A stretch of DNA of 64,000 nucleotides. Origin: Phytohalomonas tamaricis (GTDB taxonomy: Bacteria > Pseudomonadota > Gammaproteobacteria > Pseudomonadales > Halomonadaceae). The position numbers and the translations under genes are program-made. Positions 40,423 through 49,091 of the stretch are shown piece after piece (the first letter of the stretch is position 1; the number at the start of each line of letters is the position of its first letter). The stretch covers positions 620,001 to 684,000 of the forward strand of contig NZ_PVRV01000019.1 of NCBI RefSeq assembly GCF_003012345.1. The letters run 5' to 3'. The notes below the pieces were generated by a model. The model was given only the letters and a program-made list of their open reading frames with translations. It was not told the origin of the DNA and searched no databases.

Positions 40423-41193
40423 ATGTCGAAGCGCAATACGCCACAACGGCGCCATGCGATCCTTGCCTATATCAATGAGCACGGTGAAGTCAGTGTTGAT
40501 GCGCTGGCACGTCATTTCGCCACCTCAGAAGTCACGATCCGCAAGGATCTGGCAACGCTGGAAAAGAGTGGTCTATTGATGCGTCGCTACGGAGGCGCAG
40601 CGCCGCTTCCTCAAGAAGTACTCAGCGAGCCAACTTCGCAAGTATCTGCCCGCAAGCGTTTAATTGCACAGGAGGCGTGCGCACGCATCCGCGAGCACAA
40701 TCGCATTATTATCGATAGTGGCAGCACCACTGCAGCACTGATTCCTGAACTGGGTGGCAAGGCCGGACTGATTGTGATGACCAACTCGTTGTCTGTGGCC
40801 AATGCACTGCGCGAACTTGAGGATGAACCTGTACTGCTGATGACGGGTGGTACCTGGGATCCACATTCAGAATCTTTTCAGGGACAGGTCGCCGAGCAGG
40901 TGCTGCGTTCCTATGACTTCGATCAGTTATTCATCGGTGCCGACGGCATTGACCTTGAACGCGGGACCACGACGTTTAATGAACTGCTGGGACTGTCACG
41001 AGTCATGGCCGAGGTCGCGCGGGAAGTTGTCGTCATGGTTGAATCCGACAAGATCGGCCGCCGTATTCCCAATCTGGAGCTGCCATGGAGCAGCATCCAT
41101 ACCCTGGTGACCGATGATCATTTGTCTGACCAGGCACGACAACGTATTGAAGCTCATGGCGTCACCGTGATATGCGCGGCCGTAGCGGACTGA
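40423..41193 (+). CDS. DeoR-family transcriptional regulator (GlmR-like)
   Basis: 256 residues from the ATG at 40423; the frame opens 39 bases earlier in AT-rich sequence. The ribosome-binding site is weak. N-terminal winged helix-turn-helix (about 5-60, VSVDALARHFATSEVTIRKD) and a DeoR sugar-phosphate-sensor domain (about 75-240, IDSGSTTAALIPELG, LFIGADGIDLERG). In Pseudomonas a DeoR/GlpR gene between glmU and glmS is called glmR and senses amino-sugar state. Position suggests the same role here (inference). Confidence 0.88.
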   Translation: MSKRNTPQRRHAILAYINEHGEVSVDALARHFATSEVTIRKDLATLEKSGLLMRRYGGAAPLPQEVLSEPTSQVSARKRLIAQEACARIREHNRIIIDSGSTTAALIPELGGKAGLIVMTNSLSVANALRELEDEPVLLMTGGTWDPHSESFQGQVAEQVLRSYDFDQLFIGADGIDLERGTTTFNELLGLSRVMAEVAREVVVMVESDKIGRRIPNLELPWSSIHTLVTDDHLSDQARQRIEAHGVTVICAAVAD

Positions 41194-41238
41194 AGCGAAA
41201 AAGAAGCAACATCCGAATCGAATATCAAGGAGGAATAT

Positions 41239-43077
41239 ATGTGTGGAATCGTGGGCGCTGTCGCTAGTCGACAAGTACAGGGCATCCTTTTAGAGGGGCT
41301 TAAACGGCTCGAGTATCGTGGTTACGACAGCGCAGGCATGTCGGTGCTATCCGATGAGGGTCGTCTCAATCGTCAGCGGGCCGTAGGCAAGGTTGTCGCG
41401 CTAGAAGAAAAGCTTGAAACGGCGGCGCTCAAAGGTCATCTCGGTATTGCTCATACCCGTTGGGCTACGCATGGCCGGCCTACAGAACAGAATGCTCATC
41501 CGCACCAATCCGGTGAAAGCCTTGCGGTAGTTCACAACGGCATCATCGAGAACTACGAAACGCTCAAAGCTGAACTTGAGGCGCAGGGTTATGTGTTCAC
41601 CTCCGAGACCGACACTGAAGTCGTCGCCCATCTGCTGGCACGTGAATATAACAAGTCTCAGGATTTATTGAGTGCGGTGCAGAGCGCGGTCATCATGCTC
41701 AAGGGGGCCTATGCCATTGCGGTAGCGCATGTCGGTCAGCCTGATCAGATCATTGGCGCACGCAAGGGCAGCCCCCTCGTGGTCGGCGCCGGTATCGGTG
41801 AAGCATTCCTCGCATCGGACCCGCTGGCTCTCTTGCAGGTCACGGATCGTTTCATCTACCTGCAGGAAGGTGATGTAGTGCGCCTGTCCCAGGAAGGCAT
41901 GATCGAAGTCTTCGATTATGAGGGACAAAGCGCCGAGCGGGCGATTACCGTATTCGAGCATGGCGATGGTGCCATCAGCAAGGGTAACTATCGCCATTTC
42001 ATGCTCAAGGAAATCCATGAGCAGGCTCAGGTCGTCGCGGCAACGCTTGAAGGGCGTCTGGGTGAAGGCCATGTGCTACCCCGAGCCTTTGGCGCCGATG
42101 CCGAAGCGCTGCTCGATCGCGTCAAGCATATTCAGATCGTTGCCTGCGGCACCAGCTATCATGCGGGCATGGTGGCACGCTACTGGATCGAAAAGCTGGC
42201 CGGTTTACCCACCCAGGTCGAGGTCGCTTCGGAGTATCGTTACCGCGATGTGGTGGTCCCTGACGGCACGCTATTTGTGACGCTCTCACAATCTGGCGAG
42301 ACCGCCGATACGCTGGCGGCGCTACGTTACGCTGCTGACAAGGGCGGATATCTGGCCAGCTTGGCGATCTGTAACGTGCCGGGCAGCACGCTGGTACGTG
42401 AATCGGATCTTAGCCTGATGACACAGGCTGGTCCTGAAATCGGTGTTGCTTCGACCAAGGCCTTCACCACCCAACTGGTCGCAATGATGTTGTTCACGCT
42501 GGCACTGCGCCGTGTCCGTCAGGGCGATGATCCGATACAGCATCAGATCGTCAACGCCTTACGTCAGCTGCCGCAAAGCATCCAGCAGGGGCTGGCGCTG
42601 GATGGGGCCATCGAGAAGCTATCATCTGCCTTTGCCGAAAAGCACCATGCGCTGTTCCTCGGTCGCGGCACGATGTTCCCGATTGCGTTGGAAGGGGCCC
42701 TCAAGCTCAAGGAAATCTCCTATATCCATGCTGAAGCCTATCCGGCGGGTGAACTCAAGCACGGCCCGCTGGCGTTGGTTGACAGTGAAATGCCGGTCAT
42801 TGCAGTAGCACCCAATGATGAGCTGCTTGAAAAGCTGAAAGCCAATCTGCAGGAAGTGCGCGCACGCGGTGGTGAGCTTTTCGTGTTTGCCGATGAAAAT
42901 GTCAGTCTTGCCGAAAGTGAAGGCGTACATGTCCTGCGCCTGCCGGCAATCGATGAATATATCGCGCCGATCATCTATACGTTGCCGCTGCAACTGCTGT
43001 CCTATCATGTCGCCGTACTAAAAGGGACCGACGTCGACCAGCCGCGTAATCTGGCCAAATCGGTAACTGTGGAATAA
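41239..43077 (+). CDS. glmS: Glutamine-fructose-6-phosphate aminotransferase (isomerising)
   Basis: 612 residues. It makes glucosamine-6-phosphate from fructose-6-phosphate and glutamine. MCGIVGAV puts the glutaminase nucleophile at Cys2, and HTRWATHGRPTEQNAHPH follows. Two SIS sugar-isomerase domains fill the C-terminal part (SQSGETADTLAALRYA; CGTSYHAGM; ending RNLAKSVTVE, the family tail). AAGGAGG precedes the ATG. With glmU and the DeoR gene it forms a UDP-GlcNAc supply block. A long hairpin follows it. Confidence 0.97.
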   Translation: MCGIVGAVASRQVQGILLEGLKRLEYRGYDSAGMSVLSDEGRLNRQRAVGKVVALEEKLETAALKGHLGIAHTRWATHGRPTEQNAHPHQSGESLAVVHNGIIENYETLKAELEAQGYVFTSETDTEVVAHLLAREYNKSQDLLSAVQSAVIMLKGAYAIAVAHVGQPDQIIGARKGSPLVVGAGIGEAFLASDPLALLQVTDRFIYLQEGDVVRLSQEGMIEVFDYEGQSAERAITVFEHGDGAISKGNYRHFMLKEIHEQAQVVAATLEGRLGEGHVLPRAFGADAEALLDRVKHIQIVACGTSYHAGMVARYWIEKLAGLPTQVEVASEYRYRDVVVPDGTLFVTLSQSGETADTLAALRYAADKGGYLASLAICNVPGSTLVRESDLSLMTQAGPEIGVASTKAFTTQLVAMMLFTLALRRVRQGDDPIQHQIVNALRQLPQSIQQGLALDGAIEKLSSAFAEKHHALFLGRGTMFPIALEGALKLKEISYIHAEAYPAGELKHGPLALVDSEMPVIAVAPNDELLEKLKANLQEVRARGGELFVFADENVSLAESEGVHVLRLPAIDEYIAPIIYTLPLQLLSYHVAVLKGTDVDQPRNLAKSVTVE

Positions 43078-43096
43078 GCCACAAGCCGCTATCAAA

Positions 43097-43133
43097 AGCG
43101 TCTCGTCGCAGGCAACGCCTGTGGCGAGGCGCT
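43097..43133. other. 17-bp hairpin downstream of glmS
   Basis: Arms 43097-43113 and 43117-43133 pair over all 17 positions (three G-U pairs) around AAC. It lies 20 bases after the glmS stop. No T tract follows on the plus strand, so it may be a 3'-end stabiliser, an RNA processing site or a weak terminator. Confidence 0.5.
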
Positions 43134-43293
43134 CTCGGTGGTCATGTCGCCAAGATCCGATGTCGTGGGGATAGGGCAACAGTGGTTGTCGTAGTACGTT
43201 TCTGACCTGCTTCAGGTCATCATGGCCAGGCTGTAAGATCATATGTGTGCTGCGGTTCTTACGTGTCACATATCACTTTCCCGTGCAGATATC

Positions 43294-44154
43294 ATGACCC
43301 AGATACTTTCGATTCAGAGCCATGTCGCTTATGGCTATGTGGGCAATCGCGCCGCTGTCTTTCCGCTGCAACGCCTTGGCATTGATGTGACGGCGCTCAA
43401 TACGGTGCAATTTTCAAACCATACCGGTTACGGTGAATTCAGCGGTGAGATCTTCTCTCCGAGCCAACTGCAAAAAGTAATGGATGGCATAGAAGCACGC
43501 GGCGTGCTGCCTGCCATGCAAGCCGTGCTTTCAGGCTACATGGGCGATGAAAGGGTGGGACGTGTCGTGCTCGATGCTGTGGCGCGGATTAAACAGAGTA
43601 ATCCACAGGCTGTTTATTGCTGTGATCCAGTGATGGGTGATGTCGGGCGTGGTTTCTTCGTTCATGCTGGAATTCCCGAGTGGATGCGTGATCATGCACT
43701 GCCAGCCGCAGATATCGCCACGCCCAACCAGTTTGAACTGTCTTATCTCACAGGTCGGGATATTCATTCGCTTGCTGACGCCATCGACGCGGCGGCAGCA
43801 CTACGGGCCATGGGCCCAGGGACTGTACTGGTAACGTCGCTGACCCGTGATGATGCGCCTGAACATACTATCGAGATGCTGCTCGATACTGCTGCAGGCA
43901 GCTGGCTTGTCACCACGCCGCGCTTTGATTTTGCCACGCCGCCCAACGGGGCAGGTGATTTCACTGCGGCTGTTTTTCTGGCGCACTATTTGCAGGGCCT
44001 TGCTCCGCAACAGCAGCTTGAAGCTACCGCGGGGGCAGTCCATGCGCTGTTTACGCATACGTTCACTGCAGGTACGCGCGAGCTGGCGCTGATCGCCGCG
44101 CAGGATGATTTCGTCATGCCCGACGTTATTTTCCCCGCCGAGCGCGTCAGGTAG
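43294..44154 (+). CDS. pdxY: Pyridoxal kinase PdxY
   Basis: 286 residues from the ATG at 43294 (E. coli 287); the frame opens 51 bases earlier. It phosphorylates pyridoxal to PLP in the salvage route. Ribokinase-like fold: SIQSHVAYGYVGNRAAVFPL at the start, NHTGYG, CDPVMGDVGRG, TPNQFELSYLTG and PNGAGDFTAAVFLA with the catalytic Asp. The PLP produced serves hemL and others. The next gene starts nine bases after its stop. Confidence 0.93.
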   Translation: MTQILSIQSHVAYGYVGNRAAVFPLQRLGIDVTALNTVQFSNHTGYGEFSGEIFSPSQLQKVMDGIEARGVLPAMQAVLSGYMGDERVGRVVLDAVARIKQSNPQAVYCCDPVMGDVGRGFFVHAGIPEWMRDHALPAADIATPNQFELSYLTGRDIHSLADAIDAAAALRAMGPGTVLVTSLTRDDAPEHTIEMLLDTAAGSWLVTTPRFDFATPPNGAGDFTAAVFLAHYLQGLAPQQQLEATAGAVHALFTHTFTAGTRELALIAAQDDFVMPDVIFPAERVR

Positions 44155-44163
44155 AGGATAGAT

Positions 44164-45042
44164 ATGCCGGACCTCGTAAAGGCAGCACGACCGCTTCATC
44201 TCGGCTTGGCCATGTGGGCCAATGCCGACTGGCGCGGCTCGCTCTACGGCCTGCATAGTGCGACCACGGAAGTCTTGCCTGACTACGCTCAGGTATTTTC
44301 ATGTGTTGAGGGTAACACCACGTTCTATAGCGGTGCGCCCAAGGTGGAAACCGTGGCCGCCTGGGCTGCTCAGGCACCAGATGATTTTCGTTTTTGCTTC
44401 AAGTTGCCGAGCAGGCTGACTCATGAGCAGCGTCTTAATGGTATTGAAGCGGAGTTCGAGGCGTTCATTGAACGTTTTGCGCCGTTACACGATCGTCTTG
44501 GGCCTGTTATGGTGCAATTACCGCGTGATTTCGGCGCTGCAGAGCTTCCTCAACTTGAGGCGTTACTGAAACGCTGGCCGGCCAATATTCCCTGCTCGGT
44601 CGAGGTGCGTGCCAGTGAATTTTTCCATAAAGGAGACGCTGAGCGAGCGCTCAACCGATTGTTGATAACTTATAACATTGACCGAGTCATGCTTGATGTG
44701 AGAGCGCTGTTCTCAACACCTGCGGGTGTGGATACGGCATTGGAACGGGCTCAACGTGAAAAGCCCAAACGTCCGCTACATGTGCTCTCCACGGCAGAAC
44801 GACCTATAGTGCGCTTTATTGGACACTTCGACGATACGACCAACGATCAACTTTTCACGCCTTGGATTGAACGTCTTACCCTGTGGATAAAACAGGGGAA
44901 AACCCCTTTTCTATTTGTGCATACTCCAGATAATCGTCAGGCGCCACAGCTGGCAAGACGCTTCTATAAACGGCTGTGTGAAGCGACATCTCTGCCCCCG
45001 CTGGCGGAATTTCCTGGCGAGTCCCAGGTACAATTATTCTAA
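44164..45042 (+). CDS. DUF72 family protein (YecE-like)
   Basis: 292 residues. A TIM-barrel protein of the DUF72 family; the biochemical role is not known. Seen: LGLAMWANADWRGSLY in the place of the usual GTSGW start, FSCVEGNTTFY, FRFCFKLPSRLTHEQ, LGPVMVQLP and CSVEVRASEF. It follows pdxY by nine bases and is probably cotranscribed. A perfect DnaA box lies at 44882-44890. Confidence 0.85.
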   Translation: MPDLVKAARPLHLGLAMWANADWRGSLYGLHSATTEVLPDYAQVFSCVEGNTTFYSGAPKVETVAAWAAQAPDDFRFCFKLPSRLTHEQRLNGIEAEFEAFIERFAPLHDRLGPVMVQLPRDFGAAELPQLEALLKRWPANIPCSVEVRASEFFHKGDAERALNRLLITYNIDRVMLDVRALFSTPAGVDTALERAQREKPKRPLHVLSTAERPIVRFIGHFDDTTNDQLFTPWIERLTLWIKQGKTPFLFVHTPDNRQAPQLARRFYKRLCEATSLPPLAEFPGESQVQLF

Positions 45043-45333
45043 TGGGCGACAAAGAATGTCATTGCGACGTTATTTGGGCGTTTAGGTCATTGTGCGCTGC
45101 ACGTATACTTCAAATATAAAGGCGTTTACCGTCTTTTCATAAGCGTTTCGTACGTCACGCTTTTCACCACGAAGCACGACGTAGATTAATGGTTAACCCA
45201 TCGATCTCAACGATACGCGTCATGCGCTGAAAGCGTCATGAGATCCATGACCGTCACGTCTGGCACAACAAACACAAAAGCCGTTCCGAAACCGATCGTT
45301 TCGGAGGTTAAGCGACGATCCCAGGGTAAGCTG

Positions 45334-46707
45334 ATGTCTCAAAAATCACATTCACATGCGCAGTGGTCTTCACGCCTTGCGTTCACGCTCGCGGCCGTTG
45401 GGTCCGCGGTCGGGCTTGGCAATATCTGGAAGTTCCCCTACATGGTCGGCCAGAGTGGCGGCGCGGCATTTGTTCTCGTTTATCTCGTCTGCATTGCACT
45501 GATCGGTTTGCCCATCTTGATGTCCGAATGGCTGTTGGGACGATTGGGTCAGAAAAATCCCATCGCGACAATGAGCGAGATATCACGTCGGCTGAAGCGT
45601 TCCAAGGCGTGGACGCTGGTTGGCGTCGGTGGGGTTTTAGGCGCCTACCTGATCCTTTCGTTCTATAGCGTGATTGGCGGTTGGGCATTGATATACACCG
45701 GCTACAGTGCCAGTGGCATATTCACCGACCTGACCAGTGATAGCGTCGGCAATCTGTTCAGTGGGCTGCTGGCGAGCCCGGGTACGCTGCTGCTGTGGCA
45801 CAGTGTCTTTATGATATTGACCATCGCCGTGGTGATGGGCGGCGTTGCCGGTGGGCTGGAACGCGCCGCCAAGACGTTGATGCCAGCGCTCGGGATTTTG
45901 CTGGTCGTGCTGGTGATCTACGCCGCGACCACGCCGGGTTTTGCCGCAGGAGTTAATTATCTGTTCAACCCGGACTGGTCGAAGTTGAACGGCGAAGTCG
46001 TGCTGGCGGCGATGGGCCATGCCTTCTTCACGCTAAGTCTGGGTATGGGCATCATGATGGCTTACGGCTCGTATCTCTCCGATGATGTCAATATTGGCCG
46101 CACCGCGCTGACGGTAGTGGTGATGGATACCGTCATTGCGCTGCTGGCGGGGATGGCCATCTTTCCCATTGTGTTCAGTAACGGACTCGATGCGGCATCC
46201 GGCCCGGGCTTGATCTTCCAGACATTACCCTTGGCATTTGGTCACATGACGGGAGGCAGTGTCTTCGGCGTGCTGTTCTTCCTGCTGCTGGTATTTGCGG
46301 CCTGGACTTCAGCAATCTCTCTGCTTGAACCGATTGTGGAATGGCTGGAAGAGCGTTCCTCGCTCAACCGTGTTGGTGCGACACTGGTGGCGGGCCTTGC
46401 TGTGTGGCTATTGGGTGTAGCTTCTGTGCTGTCGTTCAACCTGTGGTCCGGTGTGGCACCGCTGGGTATCTTCGCGCATTTTGCCGGCATGACGGTGTTC
46501 GATCTGCTCGATTATGTCACCAGTAAGGTCATGCTGCCGCTGACCGGGCTTGCTGCGGTTATCTTCGTGGCCTGGAAAATGGGTCGAGATGAAGTACGTA
46601 GCCAGCTCAACATGAGCGACGGTGCCTTTTCTCTGTGGCATTTCATCGCACGGTTTATTGCTCCGCTGGGTGTACTGGCCGTCTTTGTGTCTGGTCTGTG
46701 GATCTGA
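45334..46707 (+). CDS. Sodium-dependent transporter, NSS (SNF) family
   Basis: 457 residues from the ATG at 45334, with AGGG upstream; a frame of 32 extra, poorly conserved residues precedes it. Eleven or twelve membrane helices. The first holds the family signature FTLAAVGSAVGLGNIWKFPY (sodium and substrate site, with an unwound Gly-rich part), and SGGAAFVLVYL follows. These are LeuT-fold Na+ symporters for amino acids or similar solutes; the substrate cannot be told from sequence. It is 291 bases from the DUF72 gene and seems to be transcribed alone. Confidence 0.9.
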   Translation: MSQKSHSHAQWSSRLAFTLAAVGSAVGLGNIWKFPYMVGQSGGAAFVLVYLVCIALIGLPILMSEWLLGRLGQKNPIATMSEISRRLKRSKAWTLVGVGGVLGAYLILSFYSVIGGWALIYTGYSASGIFTDLTSDSVGNLFSGLLASPGTLLLWHSVFMILTIAVVMGGVAGGLERAAKTLMPALGILLVVLVIYAATTPGFAAGVNYLFNPDWSKLNGEVVLAAMGHAFFTLSLGMGIMMAYGSYLSDDVNIGRTALTVVVMDTVIALLAGMAIFPIVFSNGLDAASGPGLIFQTLPLAFGHMTGGSVFGVLFFLLLVFAAWTSAISLLEPIVEWLEERSSLNRVGATLVAGLAVWLLGVASVLSFNLWSGVAPLGIFAHFAGMTVFDLLDYVTSKVMLPLTGLAAVIFVAWKMGRDEVRSQLNMSDGAFSLWHFIARFIAPLGVLAVFVSGLWI

Positions 46708-46736
46708 TAAAGCGATTTTTGTTCAGTGCTTTCATG

Positions 46737-46768
46737 CTAGTGATAACAACAAACGTTGTTGTCACTAG
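46737..46768. other. 14-bp hairpin between NSS transporter and motA-like gene
   Basis: Arms 46737-46750 and 46755-46768 pair at all 14 positions (one T-G) around AAAC. It lies 30 bases past the transporter stop. There is no T tract, so it could be a 3'-end structure or an operator for the stator genes. Confidence 0.45.
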
Positions 46769-46883
46769 TATTAATACGTAATAACCAATAACGTTAACTT
46801 CAATTTATTTCTGTTTACCGTTTACCTGAACTTAAGCATCAGACTACAGTTCTTGCCTACCCGTCCGCTGAGATATAAATATT

Positions 46884-47753
46884 ATGGCTAAGGAATCTTT
46901 GGAGTCGGACGCACGTTCGACGTCGCAATGGCGTCCCGCCATGAATCCTTCGACCCTGATCGGGATTATTGCGAGCGTCCTGCTGCTCGCCACCGTAGTG
47001 TTGTTTACTGCGCAATCACCGATGAGCTTCATCAACCTGCCGGGGCTTGCGATCGTTATCACGGGAACCTTGGCCGCGACGTTCATCAGTTATCCGTTAC
47101 GTGAAGTGGTGCGTGTCGCCAAGCTGGTAGGCATTATCTTTCGTCGTGAAAATTTCTATACCCAAGAAGATATCCGTGAGTTGGTCGCCATGTCACGGCT
47201 ATGGTTCCAGGGCGATGCGCGCGCTGTCGAACAGGCGCTGGAACACACTCGTAATCCATTTCTGCGTACCGGCATCAATCTGGTCATTGCCAACGTCAAA
47301 GAAGAAAAAATCATTGAACTGCTGCGCTGGCGCATCATGCGGCTCAAGGCTCATGAGCGCGCCGAGGCGCAGATATTTCGCACCATGGCCACCTATGCAC
47401 CGGCCTTCGGGATGCTGGGCACGCTGGTCGGGCTGGTGAATATGCTGGAGATCATGCAGGGCGGCGATCTGGCCGTGATTGGCCCACGCATGGCGGTCGC
47501 GTTGTTGACTACCTTCTATGGCATCCTGCTCGCCAACCTGATTTTCAAGCCGATTGCGGTCAAGCTGGAACGGCGCACTGAACAGCGTCTGATCGCGATG
47601 AACATGGTATTGGAAGGCATTTCACTGATCTCACGTCGTCATCTGCCCTCGTTCATCGAGGAAACGCTGCAATCTTTCATCGCTGAGTACCAAGATGAGA
47701 TTCGTGATCAACATGGAGGCGCTGAGGATAACGCCGCAGCGCAGACAAAATGA
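46884..47753 (+). CDS. MotA/PomA-type flagellar stator protein
   Basis: 289 residues. Four membrane helices are visible (about 25-45, 50-68, then about 175-200 and 205-230), with the big cytoplasmic loop between (70-175) carrying the charged rotor-facing region (RIMRLKAHERAEAQIFR). PAFGMLGTLVGLVNML is the MotA/PomA pore helix. Whether it uses H+ or Na+ cannot be decided. The start at 46884 lacks a clear ribosome-binding site; ATG at 46941 is an alternative. Its partner overlaps by ATGA. No flagellar gene lies nearby. Confidence 0.85.
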   Translation: MAKESLESDARSTSQWRPAMNPSTLIGIIASVLLLATVVLFTAQSPMSFINLPGLAIVITGTLAATFISYPLREVVRVAKLVGIIFRRENFYTQEDIRELVAMSRLWFQGDARAVEQALEHTRNPFLRTGINLVIANVKEEKIIELLRWRIMRLKAHERAEAQIFRTMATYAPAFGMLGTLVGLVNMLEIMQGGDLAVIGPRMAVALLTTFYGILLANLIFKPIAVKLERRTEQRLIAMNMVLEGISLISRRHLPSFIEETLQSFIAEYQDEIRDQHGGAEDNAAAQTK

Positions 47754-48568
47754 ATGATATGTCGTCACCGCCATCGGCTTACCGCGTCCTAGATGAAGAT
47801 GACCCTATTGTCGAAGACAGCGAAGGGTGGTTGATCAGCTATGTTGATGTGCTGACGCTGCTGGTGACGCTATTCGTGCTCTTGCTGTCGATTACGGGAG
47901 CCAATATCAGTACAACGGATGAATCGGAGCCGCAGGCATCAACAACGCCGTCCACTTCTGCACCGCTGGTGCTAGGCATTCCCAGTCCGATATCGTCTCC
48001 CCAGCAAAAGCCGCAGCCCGCCCAACAACCCCAAGCTCCACGACTGTCGATGCAGGCGATTGCTACAGCACAGGAAGTTGTTCAACCGATCACTGAGCAG
48101 CCACCCGTTGCTGAAGAGCAACACGGCATCATGCCTGCTGCCAGTGGTATCCGTCCGATGATCGACGGGGTAGCGGTGAGCGAAAGTCCACGCGGGCTGA
48201 CCTTTCGCATTGAGGACCGCCTGTTGTTCGCCAGTGCAGAAGCGGATCTCACCGAGTCAGGGCGCGAAGTGCTGAAAACGCTTCTACCCACATTGGAGCG
48301 TTTGCCCGGACAGATCTCCGTAGAAGGACATACCGACAGCCAGCCGATCTCCACCGAGCGTTTTCCGTCCAATTGGGAACTGTCCGGTATTCGCGCCAGC
48401 GCGGTACTGCGCTATCTGCAAAGTCAGGGCATTGAAGCTTCTCGGTTAAGAGCGATCGGTTATGCTGATACCGAGCCGTTAGCAGACAATGCCACCGCGA
48501 AAGGCCGCGCCGCGAACCGTCGTGTTGAACTGGTCGTCCAATCACAAGACGACGCACTGTTGCCTTGA
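47750..48568 (+). CDS. MotB/PomB-type flagellar stator protein
   Basis: 272 residues. One membrane helix (about 25-48, GWLISYVDVLTLLVTLFVLL) with the essential ion-carrying Asp in SYVDVLT. A long Pro/Gln/Thr-rich linker (55-135) follows. The C-terminal 150-265 is an OmpA-like peptidoglycan-binding domain (VEGHTDSQPI, NWELSGIRASAVLRYL, GRAANRRVELVV). It anchors the stator to the wall. The start overlaps the motA-like stop by ATGA, so the proteins are made together. Confidence 0.88.
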   Translation: MNDMSSPPSAYRVLDEDDPIVEDSEGWLISYVDVLTLLVTLFVLLLSITGANISTTDESEPQASTTPSTSAPLVLGIPSPISSPQQKPQPAQQPQAPRLSMQAIATAQEVVQPITEQPPVAEEQHGIMPAASGIRPMIDGVAVSESPRGLTFRIEDRLLFASAEADLTESGREVLKTLLPTLERLPGQISVEGHTDSQPISTERFPSNWELSGIRASAVLRYLQSQGIEASRLRAIGYADTEPLADNATAKGRAANRRVELVVQSQDDALLP

Positions 48569-48633
48569 CTCATCTGCCAGATCCGCCTTGGATGCTGAAA
48601 TAGAGATACAAGGCGGACGCTGGTTTTCAGTGC

Positions 48634-48846
48634 CTAGTGGCTACCAATGACCGGTATACTGGGAGGGTTTTCATCGAGATAGCTGGCCAGACGTTTGGAT
48701 TCGATATGTTGCTCAATTCCGCGTCGGGCACGTGAATAACGTGTAGCGGCGGTTTTCTTTTGCCTTTCGAATGCTTCGGCTTCGATAGTCATGGCGATAT
48801 CCAAGATTTGCGTTTTCAGTGAATTAAGCCGTTGTGAATTACGCAT
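48634..48846 (-). CDS. Small hypothetical protein
   Basis: 70 residues, charged and without a signal or membrane helix. AGGAG lies eight bases before the ATG, the main reason to trust it. The tail holds SRARRGIEQHIESKRLASYL, which recalls small proteins of the PA3496 type (Arg-rich helix, then E-x-x-R-L), but I cannot confirm that. It lies convergent to the MotB-type gene and upstream of hexR on the other strand. Function unknown. Confidence 0.6.
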   Translation of the reverse strand: MRNSQRLNSLKTQILDIAMTIEAEAFERQKKTAATRYSRARRGIEQHIESKRLASYLDENPPSIPVIGSH

Positions 48847-49091
48847 ACCCGAGACTCCTGTACTGTTGCCCGCAGTCGCTTACTTGTTGGGTGGCAGTGT
48901 TTCGTCATGTGGCAATACTGAGCGGACGCTGTGGCATAACATAAAGTCATGGCTACTGTTATTCTTTGCCGCTATAACAGCATCGGCGCTTTGATTACCC
49001 GCATGGTCCGATGACAAGTTACTACATCCTGTTTGACAGAAATGTGACGTGAGCGCTTATCTGCGCTTAGCGTACGTTTAAGGAAGACCCC

